A stretch of DNA of 51,401 bases from Paenibacillus alginolyticus DSM 5050 = NBRC 15375 (GTDB taxonomy: Bacteria > Bacillota > Bacilli > Paenibacillales > NBRC-103111), in the NCBI RefSeq assembly GCF_000422905.1, contig NZ_AUGY01000060.1, positions 1 through 51,401 of the forward strand. Reading direction: 5' to 3'. How positions within the stretch are numbered: the first letter of the stretch is position 1; each line of letters starts with the position of its first letter. Shown here piece after piece: positions 8,424 to 16,071 of this stretch. The notes beneath the pieces were generated by a model. The model saw only the letters and a list, made by a program, of their open reading frames with translations. It was not told the origin of the DNA and ran no database searches. The position numbers and the translations under genes were made by a program.

Positions 8424-8728
8424 GCCTCTTCTTCCTCATCGAATTCTGCCATTAAGGTGTTGAATGTTTCTTCAACAATATTCCATTCTTCTTCATCCTC
8501 GATGGTGAACAGCTTCAAATCCTCGCCTTCATCATCCTCTTCATAGCGAAATGCGTAAACTTCATCGGATTCTTCATCTCCGCCGTCAGTCGGCACTACC
8601 ATCATGTACTTCTTATCTGAACCGTCCACTTCGAATTTCATGATAACCTCGAACTCTTCTTCGTTGCCTTCATCGTCCGGGATGTAAATGATTTCTGGTT
8701 GTTCTTCATTCAATTCTTCTTTGGACAT
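8420..8728 (-). CDS. yrzB: DUF1292 family protein (YrzB-like)
   Basis: A 102-residue, strongly acidic protein with the DUF1292 pattern 'IYIPDDEGNEEEFEVIMKFE', 'YMMVVP', 'AFRYEEDDEGEDLKLFTIED' and 'EEWNIVEETFNTL' (short forms: EGNEEEFEVIMKFE, EEEWNIVEETFNTL). It matches the position of B. subtilis yrzB between ruvX (yrrK) and mltG (yrrL). The function is unknown. The start at ATG 8728 lies six bases after the ruvX stop and has GAGGTG upstream. It is more typical of the family than its downstream neighbour. Confidence 0.8.
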   Translation of the reverse strand: MSKEELNEEQPEIIYIPDDEGNEEEFEVIMKFEVDGSDKKYMMVVPTDGGDEESDEVYAFRYEEDDEGEDLKLFTIEDEEEWNIVEETFNTLMAEFDEEEEA

Positions 8729-8734
8729 GTTCGT

Positions 8735-9151
8735 TCACCTCTTCATATTGGCATCCATGTAACCTTGTAGAATGAGCTGTGCGGCCATTTTATCAATAAC
8801 CTGCTTGCGTTTCTTCCGACTCACATCAGCTTCTAGAAGTGTACGTGTAGCAGCTACGGTCGTTAACCGCTCATCCCACAAGTGTACAGGTACACTTAGT
8901 TTTTGCTCTAATTCTTGCGAAAATGCGATAGCAAGTTCGCCGCGTGGCCCAATTGTATTGTTCATATTTTTGGGTAAGCCTACCACGATTTGAGTAACAC
9001 CATACTGTTTGACAATGGCCTCCAGCCGAGCGATGTCTTCTCCAGGCTTACGACGATGTATGACTTCAAGCCCTTGAGCCGTCCAACCCAGCTCGTCGCT
9101 CATTGCAACACCAATCGTTTTGTCCCCATAATCCAAGCCTATCCATCTCAT
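8735..9151 (-). CDS. ruvX: RuvX/YqgF family putative Holliday junction resolvase (RNase H fold)
   Basis: A 138-residue YqgF/RuvX protein. The RNase H-like fold is shown by 'RWIGLDYGDKTIGVAMSD' at the N-terminus with the first catalytic Asp in GLDYG. The second acidic site is in 'DERLTT' (WDERLTTVAATRTLLE), and the last is the Asp in 'KRKQVIDKMAAQLILQGY'. Members are annotated as Holliday junction resolvases, but a role in pre-16S rRNA 5' processing is also documented for the family, so the exact substrate is open. It equals yrrK of B. subtilis. It starts at ATG 9151, 18 bases after ireB. Confidence 0.92.
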   Translation of the reverse strand: MRWIGLDYGDKTIGVAMSDELGWTAQGLEVIHRRKPGEDIARLEAIVKQYGVTQIVVGLPKNMNNTIGPRGELAIAFSQELEQKLSVPVHLWDERLTTVAATRTLLEADVSRKKRKQVIDKMAAQLILQGYMDANMKR

Positions 9152-9169
9152 GCCGGTTCTCTTTTCCTT

Positions 9170-9430
9170 CTATTTGTGTTGACCTAGATAAGCACGAACT
9201 AATTCTTCAATGAGTTCGTCCCGTTCCCGTTTACGAATGAGGCTCCGAGCATTGTTATGCCGTGGAATATAGGCAGGATCTCCGGAAAGCAAGTACCCGA
9301 CAATCTGGTTGATCGGATTATACCCTTTTTCCTGAAGAGCATCGTACACCGCTAATAACACGTCTTTGGGCGATGTCTCAATTTCTTCTGCCTTTACGTT
9401 AAACTTCATCGTTTTATCCATGGAACTCAT
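9170..9430 (-). CDS. ireB: IreB family regulatory phosphoprotein (YrzL-like)
   Basis: A small (86 aa) helical protein of the DUF965/IreB family. In Enterococcus faecalis IreB is phosphorylated by the Ser/Thr kinase IreK and affects cephalosporin resistance; the role elsewhere is little known. Recognisable sequence is 'MKFNVKAEEIETSPKDVLL' followed by 'ALQEKGYNPINQIVGYLLSGDP' and 'YIPRHNNARSLIRKRERDEL' (key parts: EKGYNPINQIVGYLLSGDP, ITRHNNAR-like YIPRHNNARS). A GTG start is possible at 9439, but ATG 9430 has GAGGTG six bases upstream and matches the family length. It lies between alaS and ruvX, as yrzL does in B. subtilis. Confidence 0.88.
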   Translation of the reverse strand: MSSMDKTMKFNVKAEEIETSPKDVLLAVYDALQEKGYNPINQIVGYLLSGDPAYIPRHNNARSLIRKRERDELIEELVRAYLGQHK

Positions 9431-9542
9431 CAGGAGCACCTCACTTTCCTTGTGATACCTTTGTAAATTAATTGAAAATCAATCCATGTATACTGGTTAT
9501 ATTCTCTATGGGTTTAAAAATTCCTGTCCCACAGAAAAATAA

Positions 9543-12170
9543 TTATGCAAATTGGGAAAGAAGTCCTTCAACTCCGGACAATGCAGCTTGCAATTTGGAT
9601 GCATCCTTACCGCCTGCTTGCGCCATATCCGGGCGACCACCTCCGCTGCCGCCAACAGCCTGAGCTACTTCTTTAATGATTTTACCAGCGTGGAAGCCTT
9701 TAGTCACAAGATCTGGCGTGACAGCAGCTACCAAATTGACTTTGTCATCCGCAACTGCTCCGAGTACGATAACAGCGGAACCTAGCTTCGTCTTCATCTC
9801 ATCCACAATATTGCGAAGTGAATCCATATCCGCTGCATTGACTTGTGCAGCCAGCACCGAAACCCCAGCAATTTGCTTCACTTGGTCTGTAAGAGAACCC
9901 GCTTCGATTCGCCCAAGCTTGCTGCGCAGCGACTCGTTTTCACGCGCCAGTTCCTTCACTTGCTGAAGCGTAGCTTCCACACGTTTAGGTACATCGTGAA
10001 TATTTGATTTGAGCAAGCCCGCAGATTCCTTCAGTAATTGTAATTGCTGATCAAGATATTCATACGCGCTCCGACCAGACACCGCTTCGATCCGGCGAAC
10101 ACCTGACCCGATACCGGACTCGCTGACGATTTTGAATAAGCCAATTTGACCCGTATTCTGAACGTGGCAGCCGCCGCACAGCTCTAAGCTGTAATCGCCA
10201 ACTTGCACAACGCGAACGATATCACCGTACTTCTCGCCGAACAACGCCATAGCTCCCATGGCTTTCGCGTCAGCGATTGCTTTGAGTGAAATATCTACAT
10301 TCGTGTTGTTCCAAATCTGACGGTTCACACGCTGCTCTACATCCTGCAGCTCTTCACTGCTAATGCTTCCGAAATGCGAGAAGTCAAAGCGCAATCGGTC
10401 AGGTTCAACCAAAGAACCCGCTTGGTTAACATGCGTTCCAAGCACTTCCTTAAGCGCTTTGTGCAGCAAATGTGTAGCTGTATGGTTCTTAATGATGTCC
10501 CCACGTTCAGCGGCAGCAACAATAGCTTCTACCGAATCACCTTTACGCAGAACACCCGACACAACAAGAACTTTGTGAACGTGCTGGCCATGAGGCGCTT
10601 TGATAACATCTTCAACCTTCAAAGACACTTGGTTACTTCTAATTATACCATAATCACTGACCTGACCGCCGCTTTCAGCGTAGAAAGGAGTGCGATCCAA
10701 TACGACCTGACAGGTCTCACCAACTCCGACGATGTCAACGAGTTCGTTCTCATGAACGATCGCCACGATACTAGCAGTAACTACCAATTCATTATAACCA
10801 ACAAATTCGCTTTTAATCGTCAATTCAGACAGCGGTCCACCTTGAACCTTCATGCCGCCTTCTTTATGACTGGCCGCTCTAGCACGGTCACGCTGTTCCT
10901 GCATGGAAGCATCAAACCCTGCACGGTCAACCGTTAGACCCTTCTCAGAAGCAAAATCCTCGGTCAAATCGAAGGGGAAGCCATACGTATCATACAGTTT
11001 GAAAGCGTCCGGTCCGCTGATCTGATTCGTGCCTGCTTGACGTGTTTTTTCTACCATCTCAGCTAAAATGATCAAACCATCGCTTAACGTTTCATGGAAA
11101 CGCTCCTCTTCGGTTCGGATGACCTTCTCGATAAATTCTCGTTTATCTACAACTTCCGTGTAGTAAACACCCATGATTTCTCCAACAGTAGGCACGAGCT
11201 TATGAAGGAATGGCTTATCAAGTCCAAGTACTTTGCCGTATCGTACAGCGCGTCGCAGCAATCGGCGGATCACATAACCGCGTCCTTCATTAGAAGGCAG
11301 CACGCCATCTCCAACCGAGAAAGCAACGGTGCGGATATGGTCAGCGATGACTTTAAGGGCAACATCGTGTTCATCGTTCACATGATATTTCACACCCGTA
11401 AGCTCACATGTTTTATCAATAATCGGCTTAAATAAATCCGTGTCAAAGTTCGAGTCAACATCTTGCAGAATCGAAGCGAACCGTTCTAATCCTGCACCAG
11501 TATCAATATTTTTGTTAGGGAGCGGTGTGTAGCTGCTGTCCTTATTATGGTTGAATTGCGTAAACACAAGGTTCCAAACTTCTAGGAAACGCTCATTTTC
11601 CCCGCCTGGCCAGCATTCCGGATCAGACAAATCACCGTATTTATCACCGCGATCATAGAAGATCTCTGTACAAGGACCACATGGACCCTCGCCAATATCC
11701 CAGAAATTATCTTCTTTGAGCTTATAAATACGCTCTTCAGGTATACCAATTTGTTTGTTCCAAATTTCAAAAGCTTCCTCATCATCTTCATGCACCGTAA
11801 CAGAAATGCGATTCGGATCAAAGCCGATCCACTGCGGATCCGTCAAAAACTCCCAAGCCCAAGGAATAACTTCTTGTTTAAAGTAGTCTCCGATGGAGAA
11901 ATTCCCCAGCATCTCAAAGAATGTATGATGTCGGCGTGTTTTACCTACATTTTCAATATCATTGGTACGAATACATTTTTGGGCATTCGTAATCCGTGGA
12001 TTTTCAGGAATTTCGCGTCCATCCAAATACGGTTTTAAAGGAGCAATCCCCGCATTAATCCACAGCAGGGATGGGTCGTTATGTGGGACGAGCGAAGCGC
12101 TTGCCTCAACCTTATGCCCTTTACTTGCAAAAAACTGCAGCCACTTGGAACGTATTTCACTTGCTTTCAT
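9543..12170 (-). CDS. alaS: Alanyl-tRNA synthetase
   Basis: Charges tRNA-Ala and hydrolyses mischarged Ser/Gly-tRNA-Ala. The 875-residue protein has the class II catalytic domain ('MKASEIRSKWLQFFASKGH', 'RHHTFFEMLGNFSIGDYF', 'DTGAGLERF'), the editing domain zinc site 'HTATHLLH' and 'CGGCH', and the C-terminal glycine-rich Ala domain ('GGSGGGRPDMAQAGG'). The frame runs upstream to 12233, but the family N-terminus and GGAGG ten bases upstream place the start at ATG 12170. Expression is under a T-box and a consensus sigma-A promoter upstream. Downstream come ireB, ruvX and the DUF1292 genes with no terminator until 8081. Confidence 0.97.
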   Translation of the reverse strand: MKASEIRSKWLQFFASKGHKVEASASLVPHNDPSLLWINAGIAPLKPYLDGREIPENPRITNAQKCIRTNDIENVGKTRRHHTFFEMLGNFSIGDYFKQEVIPWAWEFLTDPQWIGFDPNRISVTVHEDDEEAFEIWNKQIGIPEERIYKLKEDNFWDIGEGPCGPCTEIFYDRGDKYGDLSDPECWPGGENERFLEVWNLVFTQFNHNKDSSYTPLPNKNIDTGAGLERFASILQDVDSNFDTDLFKPIIDKTCELTGVKYHVNDEHDVALKVIADHIRTVAFSVGDGVLPSNEGRGYVIRRLLRRAVRYGKVLGLDKPFLHKLVPTVGEIMGVYYTEVVDKREFIEKVIRTEEERFHETLSDGLIILAEMVEKTRQAGTNQISGPDAFKLYDTYGFPFDLTEDFASEKGLTVDRAGFDASMQEQRDRARAASHKEGGMKVQGGPLSELTIKSEFVGYNELVVTASIVAIVHENELVDIVGVGETCQVVLDRTPFYAESGGQVSDYGIIRSNQVSLKVEDVIKAPHGQHVHKVLVVSGVLRKGDSVEAIVAAAERGDIIKNHTATHLLHKALKEVLGTHVNQAGSLVEPDRLRFDFSHFGSISSEELQDVEQRVNRQIWNNTNVDISLKAIADAKAMGAMALFGEKYGDIVRVVQVGDYSLELCGGCHVQNTGQIGLFKIVSESGIGSGVRRIEAVSGRSAYEYLDQQLQLLKESAGLLKSNIHDVPKRVEATLQQVKELARENESLRSKLGRIEAGSLTDQVKQIAGVSVLAAQVNAADMDSLRNIVDEMKTKLGSAVIVLGAVADDKVNLVAAVTPDLVTKGFHAGKIIKEVAQAVGGSGGGRPDMAQAGGKDASKLQAALSGVEGLLSQFA

Positions 12171-12210
12171 CTTGTTCAAGCCTCCATATTTATCAATTGT
12201 TTGAAAAACA

Positions 12211-12490
12211 AACAAAAAACGCCCCTGTAACATACAGGGACGAATAATCGCGGTACCACCCTGGTTATTGTATTCGGCTCACCCTTGCTTACAGCAAGAG
12301 GAAACAAACGCAATCTCCTTGTGCGGATTTGTAACGGGTCCAACCGGTGGAGTTCATCCACACTCCGAAACGAGCTTTGGGCCATCCTAGCACCGAAAGG
12401 TTCTTCCAGCCGCTACTTGCAGTAACACTGCTCTAGCGGAACCTTCTCTCTGACGATGGACTATGGCTTACTAAAGTTTCATCAACGCTT
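12211..12490 (-). promoter_or_regulatory. T-box riboswitch, alaS leader
   Basis: The minus-strand leader of alaS contains the T-box core GGTGGTACCGCG (complement of 12249-12260) in the antiterminator region. A Stem I with an AGAGAG-type bulge is encoded around 12441-12450. A terminator hairpin (CCCTGTA/TACAGGG at 12222-12240) is followed by U-rich sequence at 12211-12220. Uncharged tRNA-Ala is expected to pair with the specifier codon and with the UGGN of the T-box and so prevent termination. A GCU at 12389-12391 (complement) in the 3' arm of Stem I is a plausible alanine specifier; that assignment is inference. Confidence 0.93.
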
Positions 12491-12514
12491 TCAATTCAGA
12501 TATAGATAAGGCAA

Positions 12515-12543
12515 ATTATAACTTTATGCTAGTACCCTGTCAA
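12515..12543 (-). promoter_or_regulatory. Sigma-A promoter of alaS
   Basis: On the minus strand, TTGACA (12538-12543) and TATAAT (12515-12520) are separated by exactly 17 bases, a full consensus vegetative promoter. Transcription would start near 12508, just before Stem I of the T-box. Confidence 0.9.
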
Positions 12544-12585
12544 TATTCATGTAAAGCTTTGGGCTTGAATTTCCAAAAATCATAA

Positions 12586-12614
12586 TTGACAATCATTCTC
12601 AACAGAATTATAAT
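12586..12614 (+). promoter_or_regulatory. Sigma-A promoter overlapped by Fur boxes (rightward)
   Basis: TTGACA (12586-12591), a 17-base spacer and TATAAT (12609-12614) form a consensus promoter reading right, diverging from the alaS promoter. A 15-bp Fur-type box overlaps the -35/spacer and a second covers the predicted start site near 12621. No protein gene of the usual kind follows; see the Fur box entries and the hairpin at 12737-12790. Confidence 0.85.
12587..12601. promoter_or_regulatory. Fur-type operator 1 (overlaps -35)
   Basis: TGACAATCATTCTCA matches the 7-1-7 Fur core TGATAATNATTATCA at 12 of its 14 specified positions. It overlaps the -35 hexamer and the spacer of the rightward promoter, so iron-loaded Fur would block RNA polymerase. 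Confidence 0.75.
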
Positions 12615-12623
12615 TGGTTTAGT

Positions 12624-12642
12624 GATAATGATTTTCATTATC
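12624..12642. promoter_or_regulatory. Fur-type operator 2 (at transcription start)
   Basis: GATAATGATTTTCATTATC is a near-perfect 19-bp palindrome that matches the classical Fur box GATAATGATAATCATTATC at 17 of 19 positions. It starts about 10 bases after the -10 element, so it covers the predicted transcription start. Confidence 0.85.
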
Positions 12643-12809
12643 GAACGAAGACATATAGTAAGCTATCTTATACTTATTCCGTAGCCCATTCGTTGGTTTA
12701 CGCATGGCCACACCTTTCATATCCTCAACCCTCGTGCAGAACCCCTCTGAACCATGATCCCGCAAGTCATGGCTCAGAGGGGTTCTGTGCGTCCATTCCT
12801 AATAAAATC
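12643..12809 (+). ncRNA. Candidate Fur-regulated small RNA region with long hairpin (no gene recognised)
   Basis: The stretch downstream of the Fur promoter holds no open frame with a credible ribosome binding site on the plus strand. The RNA would be C/U-rich in its middle ('ccacacctttcatatcctc', 'accctcg', 'acccctct'), the kind of sequence that can pair with Shine-Dalgarno regions. A very stable inverted repeat follows: CAGAACCCCTCTGA (12736-12749) with TCAGAGGGGTTCTG near 12774-12787, extended inward by CCATGA/TCATGG. There is no U-tract after the hairpin, so the 3' end is uncertain. By analogy with FsrA of B. subtilis this could be an iron-sparing small RNA; this is inference. Confidence 0.4.
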
Positions 12810-13880
12810 TCATGTTGTAGGCTTATGAACATAGTGAAGGAAAACATGTTGAATGATAACCTTCATGACGGCAAAGAAAGGCACAGCCAATATCAATCCC
12901 ACAATACCCGCCACTTCCCCGCCTACAAGCAATGCGAAAATGATAAACAACGGATGCATATGCAGCGTTCTTCCTACCACCTGGGGGGAGATGACGTTGC
13001 CTTCGAGAATTTGCACAGCTAAATTAATAAGCGCTACGAATAACAACATTTTCAGAGAGATCGTTGATGCCATTATGATTGCCGGCGCTGCCCCAAAAAA
13101 AGGGCCCAAGTAAGGGATTATATTAAACACCGCCACAACGCTAGCCAGCAGCAAAGCATATGGCATGCCAATAAGCCAATACCCCAAATAGGCAAGAACT
13201 CCTATAATCACGCAAACCAACAGTTGACCCCGGATATAATTACCGAGAGCAGTGTCAATATCAATGAGCAATTTGATTGTTTTCTTACGATGCTCACGCG
13301 GCACAATAGCCAGGGCTGTTTTCTCAATAATTTGAAAATCCTTTAAGATATAAAATGCCACAAACGGTACGATAAAAGCGATGAACAGCATATTGATGGT
13401 ATTTCCAATCTGATTCATGTAATTCGAGATAGCCATGGAAATGCTATTTTCCAGTTTCGTAAGTGAATGATTAAATCCATTGCGCACACTGTCGGGCAGC
13501 AGTTGATTTTGATTAAAGCCATCTACAATCGACTGCGCACGCATAGCCATTTGCGGCATATGCTCATTCAGTTCCGCTATTTGGGACACAAACATCGGTG
13601 TCATATTCATGATAATAACGGTCAAAGATGAGAGAAAGACACTATAAATAAGCAGCACAGCAATGGTTCTTGGCACTTTCCGCTGGTTAAGAATATTCAC
13701 GATCGGGTTTAAAATGTACGAAATAATCACAGCTATAAAAAATGGCGTCAAGATAGCTTTAATAAAGGTAAAAACGCTGAACATGATAGGCTTAATTTGC
13801 AGCAGCATATATAAGCTTGCCAGAATAAGAAGGAGGTAGACAAGCCCAACAAACCATTTATTTTTCCAAAAACGTTCCAT
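12810..13880 (-). CDS. yrrI: AI-2E/PerM family membrane transporter (YrrI-like)
   Basis: A 356-residue polytopic membrane protein of the AI-2E transporter (PerM/YtvI) family. It has two N-terminal helices ('FVGLVYLLLILASLYMLL', then 'AILTPFFIAVIISYILNPIV'), a soluble helical region around residues 85-150, and at least five more helices towards the C-terminus. The latter carry the conserved 'IPYLGPFFGAAPAIIMA' and 'GNVISPQVVGRTLHMHPLF' motifs. Family members export quorum signals or act in sodium-proton antiport; the substrate here is unknown. Its place upstream of alaS equals yrrI in B. subtilis. The ATG at 13880 has AGAGGTG six bases upstream. Confidence 0.88.
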   Translation of the reverse strand: MERFWKNKWFVGLVYLLLILASLYMLLQIKPIMFSVFTFIKAILTPFFIAVIISYILNPIVNILNQRKVPRTIAVLLIYSVFLSSLTVIIMNMTPMFVSQIAELNEHMPQMAMRAQSIVDGFNQNQLLPDSVRNGFNHSLTKLENSISMAISNYMNQIGNTINMLFIAFIVPFVAFYILKDFQIIEKTALAIVPREHRKKTIKLLIDIDTALGNYIRGQLLVCVIIGVLAYLGYWLIGMPYALLLASVVAVFNIIPYLGPFFGAAPAIIMASTISLKMLLFVALINLAVQILEGNVISPQVVGRTLHMHPLFIIFALLVGGEVAGIVGLILAVPFFAVMKVIIQHVFLHYVHKPTT

Positions 13881-14085
13881 TCACTTCACCTCTGTTAATC
13901 CAAATAACATACGCTCATACAGTATATGTACAACCCGTCCAAATTAACCCGTTACATCATGAGCTAAACAATGAGAAAACCTCTATCGAGGCCATTCAAG
14001 GATGAGCGACCGCGTTAAGAGGTAGGTTTTATCGCCAATATGAAAGCGGTTTTCGCTAACCGAAAACTTATACTTTCCTATGTGG

Positions 14086-14133
14086 AAAAAAAACGCTATT
14101 TCTTAAGCGCCGCTGCGCTTAAAAAATAACGTT
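14086..14133 (-). terminator. Rho-independent terminator after the zinc-ribbon gene
   Basis: A long imperfect stem built on TTAAGCGC/GCGCTTAA with flanking AACG/CGTT (14092-14133) is followed on the minus strand by U8. It ends the transcript that includes the zinc-ribbon and PRC-barrel genes. The remaining bases up to yrrI (13881-14085) show no gene. Confidence 0.85.
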
Positions 14134-14152
14134 TTGTAATGTGTATTAACGA

Positions 14153-14353
14153 TTAATTGGCATGTTCATGGACTTGAGGAATTTCTTCCTCAAAAAACAA
14201 ATCATCCAAAGAACTCAACGTACCGTCTTCCTCTACTTGATACACGGACATTTTATCTCCGTTAACGCTGAGTTCAATAAAGCAACCCCAGCAGTAGAAT
14301 TGATGGGAACCGATTTTTCCAATATCTTTGGAATTACAGTTTGGACAACGCAT
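14153..14353 (-). CDS. Small zinc-ribbon protein, function unknown
   Basis: A 66-residue protein with two CxxC knuckles, 'MRCPNCNSKDIGKIG' and 'FYCWGCFIEL', separated by about 17 residues, forming a zinc ribbon. An acidic C-terminal tail follows ('DDLFFEEEIPQVHEHAN'). The frame opens at GTG 14362, but that codon has no spaced ribosome site; ATG 14353 has GGGTG six bases upstream. It lies ten bases after the PRC-barrel gene and is probably co-expressed with it. I do not recognise a functional family. A role in nucleic-acid binding is only suggested by the fold. Confidence 0.7.
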   Translation of the reverse strand: MRCPNCNSKDIGKIGSHQFYCWGCFIELSVNGDKMSVYQVEEDGTLSSLDDLFFEEEIPQVHEHAN

Positions 14354-14363
14354 AATGCTCACC

Positions 14364-14885
14364 CTATTCTTCTTTGGATACGAAGAGTTCTTCTACTTCC
14401 TGAGCGCAATGTACAGGCACTATGATGGCATCTTCCCCTTTGGTTGCCGACGCCGGCAAGGGAAGCCATCTTCGCCCTTCCTTTAAATCAGAAATAAACC
14501 CTTCGGACAATTCATAACCTACTATTTGTTTACCCCAATTCTGGTTTAAATAAACATCTTCTACCACGCCTAATTTGTGCCCTCCCACCGTAATGACGGG
14601 AAGACCTTTAATTTTGCGGCTTCCTTCAAGAAAAGCATGACACTCTTCCACATGCTCAAACTCGCGAATGACAGTTTCGTTCGGTATGGTAATGGCATCT
14701 TCTCCGGCTGCGACGATTCCCTCCCACGGTATGTAACGTAAGGAGGAGAACCAATTCTTCACTTCGAGCATGATACCTCGTATGTTCCAATCAGGGCCTA
14801 CCAACAAATCTTTAACTTGACCTATTTGTTTACCAGAATCTACCGTTAGAACGGGAAGTCCGATCAAATCATGCGCTTTGCGCAA
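14364..14885 (-). CDS. yrrD: PRC-barrel domain protein (YrrD-like)
   Basis: A 173-residue protein with two PRC-barrel domains, about residues 5-75 ('LIGLPVLTVDSGKQIGQVKDLLV') and 85-160 ('IKGLPVITVGGHKLGVVEDVYL'). The short repeated pattern is GLPV-TV-G-G-V-D. PRC barrels occur in RimM and photosynthetic reaction centre H subunits and usually mediate protein or RNA contacts. The function of YrrD is not established. The start is TTG 14885 with AGGAGG eight bases upstream. It sits between the cysteine desulfurase gene and the zinc-ribbon gene, as yrrD lies in the B. subtilis cluster. Confidence 0.82.
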   Translation of the reverse strand: MRKAHDLIGLPVLTVDSGKQIGQVKDLLVGPDWNIRGIMLEVKNWFSSLRYIPWEGIVAAGEDAITIPNETVIREFEHVEECHAFLEGSRKIKGLPVITVGGHKLGVVEDVYLNQNWGKQIVGYELSEGFISDLKEGRRWLPLPASATKGEDAIIVPVHCAQEVEELFVSKEE

Positions 14886-14913
14886 GTTTTATTCCTCCTA
14901 GAACCACCCGGTA

Positions 14914-16062
14914 CTATATAGTACGCAACCGTTTGACAATGGTTGAAATTTTCTGGGCAGCTGTTTCGATTTGTTCTTTAGAATTCCCCATTCCAAAGCT
15001 AAATCGAACCGCGGAGGCTGTAACATTTTCTGGGAGCTTCATGGCTTGTAAGACATGCGATACTTCAAGTGAGCCTGACGTACATGCAGAACCGCTTGCA
15101 GCGGCTACTTCTTCTAAATCAAGATTCATAAGAAGTGTTTCTGTTGAGACACCCGGAAAGCTGATGTTCAGAATATGCGGGATATACTGTTCCTTGTGGC
15201 CATTAATCGTAAAGCTATCCATGCCTAATTGCTGCTCAAGTATACTTATCATAAGCCCTCGAAACTCAGTAACTTTGGATTGCATGCTGTCCATCATTGG
15301 GAGAGTAACTTCCACAGCTTTGGCAAAGCCTGCAATTGCTGCTACATTCTCCGTACCTGCGCGGCGCTTTCTCTCCTGAGAACCACCATAAACGTGAGGT
15401 GTCAACCTCGTGTTCTTCGATACATATAGGGCGCCTGCACCTTTGGGTCCGTATATCTTATGAGCCGAGAAACTCATTAAATCAACAGGAAGTTCACGAA
15501 CATTCAGCGGCAGTTTACCTAAAGCTTGCACCGCATCTACATGAAAAGGAATTTGCCGGCTCCGCGCTAGTTGACCAACTTGCTCGATCGGTTGAATCGT
15601 CCCCACTTCATTATTCACATACATCATGGAAATGAGTGCTGTATCAGGTCGGATAGCCGCTTCCACATCTTCTATTTGAATAAGACCGGTCGGACCTACT
15701 GGAAGGTAAGTCACCTCGTATCCGAGGCTCTCCAATCGCTCACAGGGATGCAAAACAGCATGATGTTCGATCTCCGTCGTAATGATATGCTTCTTGCCAT
15801 CCTTGTTCGCATTCATGATCCCGAAGATCGCCATGTTATTGCTTTCGGTCCCTCCGCTTGTAAAAATAAGCTCAGCAGGTAAACAGCCTAACGATTTCGC
15901 CATAGAATCACGAAACCGGTTGAGTGCGGTTCTAGTAGCTCTGCCGAAGCTGTGAGTACTCGAAGGATTACCAAAAAAGGCTGTATAGAAGGGAAGCATC
16001 GCTTCCAATACTTCAGGATGCACAGGTGTAGTCGCTGCATGATCAAGATAAATGGGATTCAT
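14914..16062 (-). CDS. yrvO: Cysteine desulfurase (IscS/NifS class, YrvO-like)
   Basis: A PLP enzyme that takes sulfur from cysteine and carries it as a persulfide for transfer, here probably to MnmA for tRNA 2-thiolation. The 382-residue protein has the PLP lysine K202 in 'SFSAHKIYGPKG', the catalytic His in 'TTEIEHHAVLHPCE' and the persulfide cysteine C327 in 'AASGSACTSGSLEVSHVL'. In B. subtilis the orthologous yrvO sits directly before mnmA and serves tRNA thiolation. Here it follows cymR by nine bases, and mnmA lies divergently beyond cymR. The start is ATG 16062 with AAGGGTG upstream. Confidence 0.93.
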   Translation of the reverse strand: MNPIYLDHAATTPVHPEVLEAMLPFYTAFFGNPSSTHSFGRATRTALNRFRDSMAKSLGCLPAELIFTSGGTESNNMAIFGIMNANKDGKKHIITTEIEHHAVLHPCERLESLGYEVTYLPVGPTGLIQIEDVEAAIRPDTALISMMYVNNEVGTIQPIEQVGQLARSRQIPFHVDAVQALGKLPLNVRELPVDLMSFSAHKIYGPKGAGALYVSKNTRLTPHVYGGSQERKRRAGTENVAAIAGFAKAVEVTLPMMDSMQSKVTEFRGLMISILEQQLGMDSFTINGHKEQYIPHILNISFPGVSTETLLMNLDLEEVAAASGSACTSGSLEVSHVLQAMKLPENVTASAVRFSFGMGNSKEQIETAAQKISTIVKRLRTI

Positions 16063-16071
16063 AGGACACCC

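Noticed and set aside
10374..10937. A 187-codon frame antisense to alaS
   Set aside because: Shadow of the alanyl-tRNA synthetase coding sequence.
12704..12757. A 17-codon plus-strand frame (MATPF...SEP) in the candidate small RNA
   Set aside because: No Shine-Dalgarno sequence precedes the ATG and the stop lies in the hairpin loop; better treated as part of a non-coding RNA.
12736..12787. The long hairpin as a classic intrinsic terminator of yrrI or of the Fur transcript
   Set aside because: No U-tract follows on either strand, so it is reported as a structure only.
12693..13022. A 109-codon plus-strand frame downstream of the Fur promoter
   Set aside because: It overlaps the end of the yrrI gene in antisense, has no ribosome binding site, and its composition (many His, Ser, Gln) is that of a shadow frame.
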